Positions 8,769 to 18,176 of a stretch of DNA of 42,926 bases are shown in pieces. Source of the stretch: an uncultured Sphingomonadaceae bacterium (GTDB lineage Bacteria; Pseudomonadota; Alphaproteobacteria; Sphingomonadales; Sphingomonadaceae); NCBI GenBank assembly GCA_938003725.1, contig CALKXX010000009.1:1-42926 (forward strand). Reading direction: 5' to 3'. The notes beneath the pieces were generated by a model. That model was not told where the DNA came from and did no database searches. It saw nothing but the letters and a program-made list of their open reading frames with translations. A program made the position numbers and the translations under genes. Position 1 is the stretch's first letter; every line of letters starts with the position of its first letter.

Positions 8769-10910
8769 CTATTGGTCCCCGGCTGCGCTTGGCGGCACCG
8801 CCGTCTCCGTCACGTCAGCAGAAGCGGGTGCCGGACGGGCTTGCGCGCCGGGAGCATAGATTATTCGGTCATCTGGTCTTGGCGTCGCCCTGGGCGGCAC
8901 TGTTCCCAAATAGTCGCGCACCAACGCGTCTAGTGACGGCTCCTGATCCGGGTTCTGCATCAACTGACGCCCCCGAATATATCCATAGCGTTGCCCGGAA
9001 AAGGCTCTCGCATCTTTTGGATCCTTCAAGATCGTCGGCCGGATGAAAACCATCAAATTGGTCTTTACCCTGCTGCGCCCGCGCGATTTGAACAGCTCAC
9101 CGATGATAGGAATGTCCCCCAGAAACGGGATTTTCTGAATAGTGCGGCGTTCATTGTCGTCTAGCAGGCCGCCCAGTGCGATTATTTCGCCATCGCCCAC
9201 GGTCACCGTGGTGTTAATCTCGCGCTTGTTGATGATAAGTTCGTTGAAATCGTCGGACACTGGACCGGCAATCGAGCTAACCTGCTGGCGCAATTCCATA
9301 CGTACTTCATTGCCGGCGTTGATTTGCGGTGTGACTTCTAGTTCGATCCCGACATTCTGCCTCTGGATCGTCCGAAACGCATTATCAAAATTGTTCGACA
9401 GCGCTTCCCCGGTGGATACCGGAATCTCCTGACCGAAAAGAATGCTGCCCTTCAGATTATTGTTCACGGTCAGCGACGGAGTGGAGAGCACATTGCTGTC
9501 CGTGTCAGATTGCACCGCATTGATAATAGCACCAAGCACCGCATTGCCGCCCAGCGACGTTGCAAAACCAGCAAAGCCGCCCCGCGCCCCAAGTACCGCA
9601 TCCGCTGCATTTTGGCGTAAACCGTCTCCCACAGCGCTATTCGTCGATGTTGTGGTCGCGGTGTTAGTGGTCGTAGTTGTGGTCGTGTCAAATTGATTTG
9701 CAAGCAAGCCGCCAGCAACATCCACGATATTGGGAGACGCATTAGAGAAGTTCGTCACCGCAAAAGGCACATCTTCGCCGCCGACGAGCCATTGTACGCC
9801 CAACTCCCGGGCCAAGCTTTCAGAGATTTCGACAATGATAGCCTCAACCACCACTTGCTCCTGCCGGGTATCGAGTTGACGAATTAATTCGCCAACCATC
9901 CGCTGGACTTCCGGATTAGCTGCCACGATCAACGCATTGGTACCTTCCAGACGGGTCACAATGGCAGGGCCGCGCCGGGATATTCCGCTACCGGATGATG
10001 AAGCTGCAGCGGTTGTTGCGCTATTGCCCGGTCCATCGCCGCCAGTTGCCGTCACCCTCGCGCCAGACGCGTCGCCCTGTCCCAACAGCTGCTCGATCAC
10101 CGGTAACAGAGCTTCAGCGCTGGCATAGCCAAGGCGGTGCACCCGGATCTCTGTGCCCAGTTCAGCGCGGCTGTCCAATTCCCGCGCCATGCTGGCAAAT
10201 TTGGCCACTGCACCGGGGTCACCGCGCAAAGCGATAGAGTTGCTGCTATCTATCGGAACAATAGTCACAGGAGCGCGCACGCCTTCACCGCCGCCCTGCG
10301 TCGCGAGCGCCTGCAGCGAAGTCGAAATTTCTCGTGCACCGGCATTTTTCAGATTGATGATAGTGGATGCCGCGCTGTCCCGGTCAATTTGGCGCACCAA
10401 TTCCCTGATCCGCCGAATATTGTCCGCATAATCCACCACGACGAGCGAGTTGGCGTTACGATTAGCGGTAATGGACCCCTGCTTGCTGACCAAAGGACGA
10501 AGCGTTTCCAGCGCCTCGGTGGCGACAATGGACTTTAGGCGAACAACCTCGGTCACAAACTGATTGGCCTCCGACCCTCGGCTACCGACACGTGTCGGCT
10601 GGGTCGCTGCACCCTCGGCTGGTTGAATCCGATATCCACCGCGCGTCGGTACCGCGACCAGTCCGTTGGCGCGCAACGTCGACAGGAATACTTCAAAATA
10701 TTCGGAGCGGCTTAATGGACGGTCCGTGACCACTGAAACCTTACCCTGTACCCGCGCATCCAGAATGAAGGTGCGCCCGGTTACGCGCGCAGCGTCCTGT
10801 ACAAAGGCACGAATATCGGCATCCCGCACATTAAGCGTGTGTTGCGCCTGTACTGGCGGAGAGATCGCCCCCGCGAAAAGCATCAATATGACAAGAAAAT
10901 AGCGCATCAT
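8769..10910 (-). CDS. gspD: Type II secretion system secretin D
   Basis: N-domains, signal peptide, secretin core (VLSTPSLTVNNNLKGSILFGQEIPV; VTVGDGEIIALGGLLDDNERRTIQKIPFLGDIPIIGELFKSR). Confidence 0.95.
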   Translation of the reverse strand: MMRYFLVILMLFAGAISPPVQAQHTLNVRDADIRAFVQDAARVTGRTFILDARVQGKVSVVTDRPLSRSEYFEVFLSTLRANGLVAVPTRGGYRIQPAEGAATQPTRVGSRGSEANQFVTEVVRLKSIVATEALETLRPLVSKQGSITANRNANSLVVVDYADNIRRIRELVRQIDRDSAASTIINLKNAGAREISTSLQALATQGGGEGVRAPVTIVPIDSSNSIALRGDPGAVAKFASMARELDSRAELGTEIRVHRLGYASAEALLPVIEQLLGQGDASGARVTATGGDGPGNSATTAAASSSGSGISRRGPAIVTRLEGTNALIVAANPEVQRMVGELIRQLDTRQEQVVVEAIIVEISESLARELGVQWLVGGEDVPFAVTNFSNASPNIVDVAGGLLANQFDTTTTTTTNTATTTSTNSAVGDGLRQNAADAVLGARGGFAGFATSLGGNAVLGAIINAVQSDTDSNVLSTPSLTVNNNLKGSILFGQEIPVSTGEALSNNFDNAFRTIQRQNVGIELEVTPQINAGNEVRMELRQQVSSIAGPVSDDFNELIINKREINTTVTVGDGEIIALGGLLDDNERRTIQKIPFLGDIPIIGELFKSRGRSRVKTNLMVFIRPTILKDPKDARAFSGQRYGYIRGRQLMQNPDQEPSLDALVRDYLGTVPPRATPRPDDRIIYAPGAQARPAPASADVTETAVPPSAAGDQ

Positions 10911-11752
10911 TGTCCCGGCAGGTTTATGGATATGGGCACCGTTTTCGCCCCGCGCTCAACCTCGACGGAAATCCGTGTGCCCGGCACAATCTGACTTTTT
11001 AGCGCAGCGATATCGGCGGCCGACGAAACTGGCTTACCTTCAACGGCGGTAATAATATCGCCGTCACGAAAACCGGCGCTCCTGAACATTGCGCCGTCAC
11101 CTTGCGGCGAAAGAATGATCCCGGTAATCTTGCCATCGGCGCTGCGCGGCTGAAAACCAATCGCGCTGGATATGCTCTCCGCAAATGGCGCGGCCAAAGC
11201 GCCAGAGGGCGCCAATCCAATATTTGACGGAACGGGCGCCCGCGTACCAACAGTCTCTGCTGGAACCGACTGATCAAGATAAAGGCTCTCCATCACGCCG
11301 CCGCGATCAATTGTAATATGGTCAAATTGTACAGAGGCCAGAGACACGCCGGGCCTTATGTCCTCGCCCACCGCATAGCTTTCCTGCACTCCGTCCTGCC
11401 CTGCCAAAATCGCCGAACCCAATCCTGATCCAGCGTTCATCCGAATGCCGTAAAGCGTAAGCTGCAAAGACGTGACGACATTGCCGGATTGTACCGGATC
11501 GGTGCGGAAAAACGGGTCAAAACTTTTGAACAGGGCCAGCCGGGATTGCGGCGGCAACACCTTTACCTCGCTCGCTCGCCAATCACCAACGGGACCAAGC
11601 GGCGTGACGATCGTCCAGACCAATCGCACGGTTTGCACCAGCAGCAGCGCCGCAACCAATCCCAGCACAAGGGGAAAGACGCGCACATTCCGGAATCCGC
11701 CGAATATCGATGACATACGAGTTGACGAAATACTAACCACGAATCCCCACAA
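10907..11752 (-). CDS. gspC: Type II secretion system protein C with C-terminal PDZ domain
   Basis: Single TM, HR domain, PDZ (SAGFRDGDIITAVEGKPVSSAADIAAL); overlaps gspD by 4 bp. Start may be internal at 11716 (MSSIFGGF). Confidence 0.87.
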   Translation of the reverse strand: MWGFVVSISSTRMSSIFGGFRNVRVFPLVLGLVAALLLVQTVRLVWTIVTPLGPVGDWRASEVKVLPPQSRLALFKSFDPFFRTDPVQSGNVVTSLQLTLYGIRMNAGSGLGSAILAGQDGVQESYAVGEDIRPGVSLASVQFDHITIDRGGVMESLYLDQSVPAETVGTRAPVPSNIGLAPSGALAAPFAESISSAIGFQPRSADGKITGIILSPQGDGAMFRSAGFRDGDIITAVEGKPVSSAADIAALKSQIVPGTRISVEVERGAKTVPISINLPGQ

Positions 11753-11847
11753 AATTGTCTCCCGGCTTTGCTATAACGATTTCATCACAGATCGGCGAAT
11801 CCTTGATGATTTAACATCATGATCTCACATTTTCGGCCAGTTCTGGG

Positions 11848-12495
11848 TCAGGGAAGTTCAATTTCAAGTAGCGCAGATAGCTCGCCGAGCGCCTGCTCCT
11901 CGTTACTGACCTTGATCGCCGACATACCAAGCTGCGCTGCCGGTTTGCAGTTAATCCCCAAGTCATCGAGATAAATGCAATGCTGTGGCTGAACATCCAG
12001 CGCCTCACACATCATCTGATAAATACGTGGATCGGGTTTGCGCACACCCGCCTTGCTGCTTTCGATAATATGATCAAAGCGTTTCATAATTGCCTTCACC
12101 GCTGCGGCCTTCTCATCATCCATCGCCATGCCCGCGCCTTTGCCAGCCGGAACATTATTGGTGATGCACGAGATGGTGAAGCCTGCAGTTTTCAGCCGGT
12201 CGAGCGTTGCGACCATATTGGGACGCACATCACCCGCCAAGACAGCCAGCACATCGCTGCCGCGCAGTTCAACGCCGATTGCACGCGCTTCCTCTGCAAA
12301 AGCTTCATCAAAGCCAGCACCATCAAGTTCCGCCCGTTCGAATTTCGCCCATGCATTATCATCGGGGTTGGCGGTGTTGATCCGCCGCACGCTGTCTTTG
12401 GGAACGCCCTTTTCCGCTTCGAGACGGTTGAAGGCTTCAAATGGTGAGGAAGTAATGACCCCGCCAAAGTCGAAAATTATGGTGGTGAATTTCAC
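11848..12495 (-). CDS. HAD-superfamily hydrolase
   Basis: MKFTTIIFDFGGVITSSPF; SSKAGVRKPDPRIYQMM; CIYLDDLGINCKPA. Confidence 0.88.
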   Translation of the reverse strand: MKFTTIIFDFGGVITSSPFEAFNRLEAEKGVPKDSVRRINTANPDDNAWAKFERAELDGAGFDEAFAEEARAIGVELRGSDVLAVLAGDVRPNMVATLDRLKTAGFTISCITNNVPAGKGAGMAMDDEKAAAVKAIMKRFDHIIESSKAGVRKPDPRIYQMMCEALDVQPQHCIYLDDLGINCKPAAQLGMSAIKVSNEEQALGELSALLEIELP

Positions 12496-13412
12496 TTATT
12501 CAAATACTCCAGTTTCAATCCCGGCCGTTTCCAGCGCGTTTTAACAAGCTTCCCGGTCGCGGATAGGCAAATATACGCATCCATCATATCTTCGCCACCA
12601 AAGCAGATATTGGTGGTGAAAATATCGGGCGTTGCGACAAATTCGACCAGTTCGCCTTCGGGGGAGATCACGCTAATCCCGCATTCGCCGATGGTTGCGA
12701 CGCAGATATTGCCGCATTCTTCCATCGCAAGGCTGTCGAAAAACTTGTAACCCTCTGGCCGGTAGACCGGGATACCGGGGCCGCCGGGGCCTGCATCGGG
12801 GGCGACTTTACCGGGTTCAGTGATGTTGAATTTCATCAATCGGCAAGTAAAGGTTTCCGCCGCATAGAGTGTTTTTCCATCGGGCGAGATGCCCACGCCA
12901 TTGGGATTGTTAGAGGGGAAGACCACTTCTTCCAAATGACTACCGTCTGCCTTTGCATAGAAAATCCCGACAATATCGTGACAGCGTTTCTCATAGTCCG
13001 TCTTGCCATGATCGGTGAACCAGAAACCGCCATGCGCATCAAATTGAATATCATTCGGTCCGCGCAGGATGCAGCCGAAATCACCGTCGTTGTAGAGCGT
13101 CTCGACTTCGCCTGTGTCTGGGTCAACTCGTTGGATGCTGCCACCCACATAATCCTTTGCGATGCCGGCTGGGGTCAGGAATCCATTTGCCTCGGCATAT
13201 TCAAATCCGCCATTGTTACAGACATAGATCTTGCCATCTGGCCCCATAGCCGCGCCATTGGGCCCGCCTCCGGTTTTCGCGATGACCTCTTTGGTTCCGT
13301 CCGGAAAAACGCGCGTCAATTGCTGGGCTTCAATTTCGACCAAGATCACGCTGCCATCGGGCATCGCGATCGGGCCTTCCGGAAAGCGCAGGCCTTCTGT
13401 GACAATTTCCAT
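12492..13412 (-). CDS. SMP-30/gluconolactonase/LRE-family protein
   Basis: LRFPEGPIAMPDGSVILVEI; GPNGAAMGPDGKIYVCNNGG; NPNGVGISPDGKTLYAAET. Confidence 0.88.
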   Translation of the reverse strand: MEIVTEGLRFPEGPIAMPDGSVILVEIEAQQLTRVFPDGTKEVIAKTGGGPNGAAMGPDGKIYVCNNGGFEYAEANGFLTPAGIAKDYVGGSIQRVDPDTGEVETLYNDGDFGCILRGPNDIQFDAHGGFWFTDHGKTDYEKRCHDIVGIFYAKADGSHLEEVVFPSNNPNGVGISPDGKTLYAAETFTCRLMKFNITEPGKVAPDAGPGGPGIPVYRPEGYKFFDSLAMEECGNICVATIGECGISVISPEGELVEFVATPDIFTTNICFGGEDMMDAYICLSATGKLVKTRWKRPGLKLEYLNK

Positions 13413-13498
13413 CTCATTTTCCTCTCAATCTTTGTGACAATCATTGCGGCAAAGCGGTGACGAGTCTAGTGAAGAAAGAACCGGTTACTGGAGAAACC

Positions 13499-14935
13499 AT
13501 GTCAAATCCCTATCCCCAATCTTTACAAATGCATATTGACGGCGAGTGGATCGATGTCGGCGATCGCGATGTGCATCAGGTTATCAATCCCGCCACGGGC
13601 AATGCTATTGCCGACCTGCCCAAGGCGAACAAAGATGACTTGGATCGCGCGCTGGATGCTGCCGCGAAAGCCTTTCCAATGTGGCGTGATACGCCGGTCG
13701 CGGAGCGCGCCGCTATCCTCCACAAAGCGGCTGATTTGATGCGCGACCGGGCCGGTGATATGGGCAAGTTGATGACCGCGGAACAGGGCAAGCCGGTCGG
13801 ACAAGCCACTGGCGAAGTCACCGCATCTGCCGCGCATTTTGATATTATGGCAGAGGAAGCGAAACGTTGTTACGGACGCGTACTCGTGCGCCCCGCCGGA
13901 CAGAATAGCTTCGTGAAATATCAGCCGGTTGGTCCGGTTGCCGCGTTTAGCCCGTGGAATTTTCCTGTTTTCACGCCAATCCGCAAGCTTGCCCCCGCCA
14001 TTGCCGCTGGCTGTTCGATCATCCTGAAACCAGCCGAAGAAACCCCCGCTAGCGCAATAGAGATGATGCGCTGCCTGCAAGATGCCGGGCTGCCCGCTGG
14101 TGTTTGCCAAATCGTGTTTGGCGATCCGGGGGAAGTATCCAGTCATCTGATAGCATCCGATGTCATTCGCAAAGTCAGTTTCACGGGATCAGTTCCGGTC
14201 GGCAAGCATCTGACCAAACTCGCTGCCGAAGGGATGAAACGCACCACGATGGAGCTTGGCGGTCATGCACCGGTATTGGTCTTTGATGATTGTGATCTTG
14301 AGAAAACACTGAATCTGACCGCGATGCAAAAATACCGCAATGCGGGACAGGTGTGTGTTTCGCCGACACGATTTTATGTCCAATCGGGGGTGTATGATAA
14401 ATTTGTCGAGGCATTTGCCGAGCGCGCAGCCAAAGTCGCGGTGGGCGACGGGTTTGGCGATGGCATAGAAATGGGGCCCCTCGCCAATCCGCGGCGACCA
14501 AGTTCGGTTGGTGAGATGATTGAGGACGCCAAAATCAAAGGTGCAGAAGTGAAGCTAGGCGGAAACCGTCAGGACAAGGACGGCTTTTTCTTTGACCCTA
14601 CCGTGCTATCCCATGTCCCGCTGGACGCAAAAATCATGAATGACGAGCCATTCGGTCCGGTTGCTGTGATGCGACCTTTTGACAAGCTTGACGAAGCCAT
14701 TGAACAGGCTAACCGTTTGCCATTGGGTCTTGCGGCCTATGCCTTCACCTCTAATCTACACATAGCCAATATGGTCGGTGATGCGATCGAAGCGGGTATG
14801 GTTGGGATCAACAATCTGACGGTCAGCCCGGGCGATGCGCCCTTTGGCGGGGTGAAGGAAAGTGGTCATGGCAGCGAAGATGGCCCGGATGGGCTGAAGG
14901 CCTATATGGTCACCAAAGCCATTCATCAGGCGTGA
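13499..14935 (+). CDS. NAD(P)-dependent aldehyde dehydrogenase (succinate-semialdehyde dehydrogenase-like)
   Basis: GPVAAFSPWNFP, KPAEETPASA, TMELGGHAPVLVFDDCDL, NAGQVCVSPTR. ORF opens at 13457 but GGAGAAACC-ATG at 13499 fits better. Confidence 0.9.
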   Translation: MSNPYPQSLQMHIDGEWIDVGDRDVHQVINPATGNAIADLPKANKDDLDRALDAAAKAFPMWRDTPVAERAAILHKAADLMRDRAGDMGKLMTAEQGKPVGQATGEVTASAAHFDIMAEEAKRCYGRVLVRPAGQNSFVKYQPVGPVAAFSPWNFPVFTPIRKLAPAIAAGCSIILKPAEETPASAIEMMRCLQDAGLPAGVCQIVFGDPGEVSSHLIASDVIRKVSFTGSVPVGKHLTKLAAEGMKRTTMELGGHAPVLVFDDCDLEKTLNLTAMQKYRNAGQVCVSPTRFYVQSGVYDKFVEAFAERAAKVAVGDGFGDGIEMGPLANPRRPSSVGEMIEDAKIKGAEVKLGGNRQDKDGFFFDPTVLSHVPLDAKIMNDEPFGPVAVMRPFDKLDEAIEQANRLPLGLAAYAFTSNLHIANMVGDAIEAGMVGINNLTVSPGDAPFGGVKESGHGSEDGPDGLKAYMVTKAIHQA

Positions 14936-14945
14936 GGAACACATC

Positions 14946-16595
14946 ATGACAAAACGCACTGGCGCGCAGGTTCTTGTGGATCAATTGGTCATCCAAGGCA
15001 CCGACCGCATCTTTACCGTTCCCGGCGAGAGTTTTCTCTCTGTCCTCGACGCACTGCATGATTGCGGGGAAATCGAAACCATCGCGACGCGGCAAGATGG
15101 CAGCGCCGCCTTTATGGCCGAGGCAGACGGCAAGATGACCGGCGCGCCCGGTATCGCCTTTGTCACCCGCGGCCCGGGTGCAACCAATGCCAGCATTGGC
15201 GTCCACACCGCGATGCAGGATAGCACCCCAATGATCATGTTTATCGGTGACGTCGCCCGCGATGATCGTGACCGTGAAGGTTTTCAGGAAGTGGACTTCA
15301 CCGCCATGTTTACCCCGCTGGCCAAATGGGCAGCTCGGATCGACAATGCAGCGCGGATCCCTGAATATATTGCACGTGCGTTTGATACCGCAAGCTCCGG
15401 CCGGCCCGGTCCGGTCGTGCTCGCCCTGCCCGAGGATATGCTGCGCGATGAGGTGGAGGCACTAGACCGGCCAAAGGTTATCGCCCCGGCCCAGCCGCTC
15501 TGCCCCGATGCGATGACAGCGCTCACAGACATGCTGCGCGATGCGACTGATCCCATCGCGATTATCGGCGGCGCGGGATGGGATGACAAAGCCAAGCTTT
15601 ATTTCGCGCAATATGCCGAGCGGATTGGTTTGCCCGTCGCAGTTGCGTTCCGGCGACAGGATAATTTCCCGAATGGCAGCCCGGTCTATGCCGGTAATCT
15701 GGGTTACGGCCCGAACCCCAAATTGGTCGAGCGCATCAAAGCAGCGGATTTGGTGTTAGCGGTTGGTGCACGGCTCGGCGAAGCCACAACCGATGGCTAT
15801 ACGCTAATCACGCCTGACCATCCCGACCAGATTCTTGTGCATGTCCATCCTGACCCTGATGAACTCAACCATGTTTATCGCATCGACCTGCCAATTTGTG
15901 CGGAGATGGATGAATTCGCCGAACAGGCCGCCCTTTGGCAAGATGACTTGCTTAGCTTTGATGCAGGTAAGGCAGCGCATGCGGACTATCAGGCATGGTC
16001 CACACCAAAGCCTTCAGCGGCCAAACTCGATCTTGGCCAATGTGTTACAGCGATGCAGGAACAGCTGCCTGCCGACGCGATTATCTGTAACGGCGCGGGT
16101 AATTTTTCCGGATGGTGGCATAGATATTGGCGTTACGGAGACTTCCCTAGCCAGCTAGCCCCGACATCCGGAGCTATGGGATACGGCGTTCCGGCATCGG
16201 TCGCCGCGGCGCTGCGCTTCCCCGACCGCACGGTCGTCGCTCTGGCGGGAGACGGCGATTTCATGATGAACGGCCAGGAACTCGCCACCGCGATGCAATA
16301 TGATGCGAACCTGTTGGTGCTGGTGATTGACAATGGCAGCTTTGGCACGATCCGCCTGCACCAGGAACGTGAATATCCGGCGCGGGTGTCGGCGACGGAG
16401 TTGAAAAACCCCGATTTCGCAGCGCTGGCGAAGGCCTATGGTGGGTGGAGCGCGACAGTAGATAGCACCGACCAGTTTGCGCTTACTCTTGTGGACGCGA
16501 TGAAACGGAAGGGATTGCGGTTGTTACACCTGAAAACCGACGTGGAATTTTTGACAGCTGCGGGGGCGACGGTTAGCGGGATGCGGAGCAAGTGA
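14946..16595 (+). CDS. Thiamine pyrophosphate-dependent enzyme (acetolactate synthase-like family)
   Basis: TVPGESFLSVLDAL (catalytic Glu), GPGATNASIGVHTAMQDSTPMI, ThDP-binding GDGDFMMNGQELATAMQYDANLLVLVIDN. Confidence 0.9.
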   Translation: MTKRTGAQVLVDQLVIQGTDRIFTVPGESFLSVLDALHDCGEIETIATRQDGSAAFMAEADGKMTGAPGIAFVTRGPGATNASIGVHTAMQDSTPMIMFIGDVARDDRDREGFQEVDFTAMFTPLAKWAARIDNAARIPEYIARAFDTASSGRPGPVVLALPEDMLRDEVEALDRPKVIAPAQPLCPDAMTALTDMLRDATDPIAIIGGAGWDDKAKLYFAQYAERIGLPVAVAFRRQDNFPNGSPVYAGNLGYGPNPKLVERIKAADLVLAVGARLGEATTDGYTLITPDHPDQILVHVHPDPDELNHVYRIDLPICAEMDEFAEQAALWQDDLLSFDAGKAAHADYQAWSTPKPSAAKLDLGQCVTAMQEQLPADAIICNGAGNFSGWWHRYWRYGDFPSQLAPTSGAMGYGVPASVAAALRFPDRTVVALAGDGDFMMNGQELATAMQYDANLLVLVIDNGSFGTIRLHQEREYPARVSATELKNPDFAALAKAYGGWSATVDSTDQFALTLVDAMKRKGLRLLHLKTDVEFLTAAGATVSGMRSK

Positions 16596-16618
16596 CCGTT
16601 TGATTTAAGCAACGGATG

Positions 16619-17395
16619 TTAACTGTTCCACCAAGGCCGATCCGTAAAGGGTCGCAAATCGAGCTCATGCGTCCAGGCCGAACGATGCTGCTCTGCCATG
16701 TGGAAATATGTGTCCGCAAGCTTGGCTGGAATGATTAACTCGTCCTTGCCCTGCCCTTTTTCTTCGAGCAGTTTCTTATAACCGTCATCGCCGAGCAAAA
16801 ACTTCCCAAGCGTGTCGGGGGATTCCACCGGACCATCGATAATGATATGGCACACATGGATATTTTTTGGTCCCAATTCGGCGTTCAGACTCTGACACAG
16901 CATACGCCTACCGCCCATGGCTGCTGCATGGCTGTGTTGCCCGGCATTGCCACGCACAGCGGCCGTAGCCGAGGTCACAAGAATAGTGCCTTTGCCTCGT
17001 TTTTCCATGAGGGGAGTGACGCATTTTGCGAGCCGGAACAACGCAAATACAGCAAGCTTCCAGCCCAGTTCAAATGACCGGTGCGGTGTATCTTCCAAAC
17101 TGCGATTGCCGATCTGTGCCCCCAAATTGAACAACAGCACTTCTATCGGACCAATGTCGCGTTCAACAGCTTCTACAAGCTCCTCAAGCGATCCATCTTC
17201 CGTAGCGTCGATCAAATGCCCTGTTGCCTCGCCGCCTGCGATTTCAATATCTGCAATCAGCTTTGCCAAGCCTTTTTCATCGCTGCGCCTGCACAGAACA
17301 GAATGATAGCCTTGTGCAGCAAATTTCTTGCCAACATGACCGCCAATCCCTGCACCGGCGCCAATCACTAGACAAACCGGTTTTCGATCTACCAT
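16619..17395 (-). CDS. SDR-family oxidoreductase
   Basis: VIGAGAGIGGHVGKKFAAQGY Rossmann motif; SDR-like fold and length. Confidence 0.8.
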   Translation of the reverse strand: MVDRKPVCLVIGAGAGIGGHVGKKFAAQGYHSVLCRRSDEKGLAKLIADIEIAGGEATGHLIDATEDGSLEELVEAVERDIGPIEVLLFNLGAQIGNRSLEDTPHRSFELGWKLAVFALFRLAKCVTPLMEKRGKGTILVTSATAAVRGNAGQHSHAAAMGGRRMLCQSLNAELGPKNIHVCHIIIDGPVESPDTLGKFLLGDDGYKKLLEEKGQGKDELIIPAKLADTYFHMAEQHRSAWTHELDLRPFTDRPWWNS

Positions 17396-17499
17396 GTTTC
17401 ATTCTCCCTTTACGCATTGATTTCATGTCTCACATAATTCGAGCTTGGAAAATAGCATAATTTGGCCCCAGACATGACCAGACATAAAAGGTGGAAACT

Positions 17500-17616
17500 A
17501 TGAAACTCTACATGGTGCCACTCGCGCCCAATCCAACACAGGTGACGTTGTATTTCGCTGAGCGTGAGCAGATGGGCACAGATCTAGGAATTGAACAAGT
17601 CGTGCTTCGTTGGTAG
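17500..17616 (+). pseudogene. Probable remnant of a glutathione S-transferase-like gene (N-terminal ~38 aa only)
   Basis: AGGTGG-N-ATG; translates to MKLYMVPLAPNPTQVTLYFAEREQMGTDLGIEQVVLRW*, resembling a GST thioredoxin-fold start, then stops; no downstream GST sequence seen. Confidence 0.45.
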
Positions 17617-17664
17617 GCGCAACAGTCTCAATGTTGGTCATAAGCCAATAGGCGACTTTGAATG

Positions 17665-18081
17665 CTAACCATCACCCATCTCCAAAATCGCACTCCACTC
17701 GCTCTCCGTTACGGGAGCAACTGACAACCGGAACTGCCGGATAATCGCCAGATCTTTCAGCTTGGAATTCAGTTTCATTGCCTTTAACGGAACCGCTTTG
17801 TCCAGTTTGCGCACCGGCTTCACCTTGACGACCACCCAGCGATCCGGGTCAGTTGTGACATCAGGAAAATGCTCCTCGGTTACTTCCATAATACCGACCA
17901 CTTCCAGCCCCTGCCGTGAGTGATAGAAGAAGACCTGATCGCCTTTTTTCATCGCCTTCATATTATTGCTGGCCTGCGCATTTTTTACGCCATCCCAGAT
18001 GCCTTCCTTCTCGGCGACCAGATCATCCCAGCCATATTCATCGGGTTCCGATTTCATCAACCAATATTGCGGCATATCCAA
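17665..18081 (-). CDS. EVE domain-containing protein (thymocyte nuclear protein 1-like)
   Basis: YWLMKSEPDEYGWDDLVAEKEGIWDGVKNAQASNNMKAMKKGDQVFFYHSRQG. Confidence 0.93.
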   Translation of the reverse strand: MDMPQYWLMKSEPDEYGWDDLVAEKEGIWDGVKNAQASNNMKAMKKGDQVFFYHSRQGLEVVGIMEVTEEHFPDVTTDPDRWVVVKVKPVRKLDKAVPLKAMKLNSKLKDLAIIRQFRLSVAPVTESEWSAILEMGDG

Positions 18082-18123
18082 TTCCTTTTATGTTGACCGA
18101 TGAATAACTGACTTGCGGCCAAC

Positions 18124-18156
18124 AAAAAAGGCCCCGCCAATGTCGGCGAGGCCTTT
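18124..18156 (-). terminator. Rho-independent terminator downstream of the fasciclin gene
   Basis: Minus strand AAAGGCCTCGCCGACATTGGCGGGGCCTTTTTT: GC-rich stem followed by a T run. Confidence 0.88.
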
Positions 18157-18176
18157 CACATGATATTATCCAGCTT

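Noticed and set aside
9442-9696. Plus-strand ORF with a poly-Val stretch (VVVAVLVVVVVVVSN)
   Set aside because: Antisense shadow of the Thr-rich tract of gspD.
16596-16619. CCGTT...AACGG inverted repeat between the convergent ThDP enzyme and SDR genes
   Set aside because: Only a 5-bp stem with a long loop and no T run; too weak to call a terminator.
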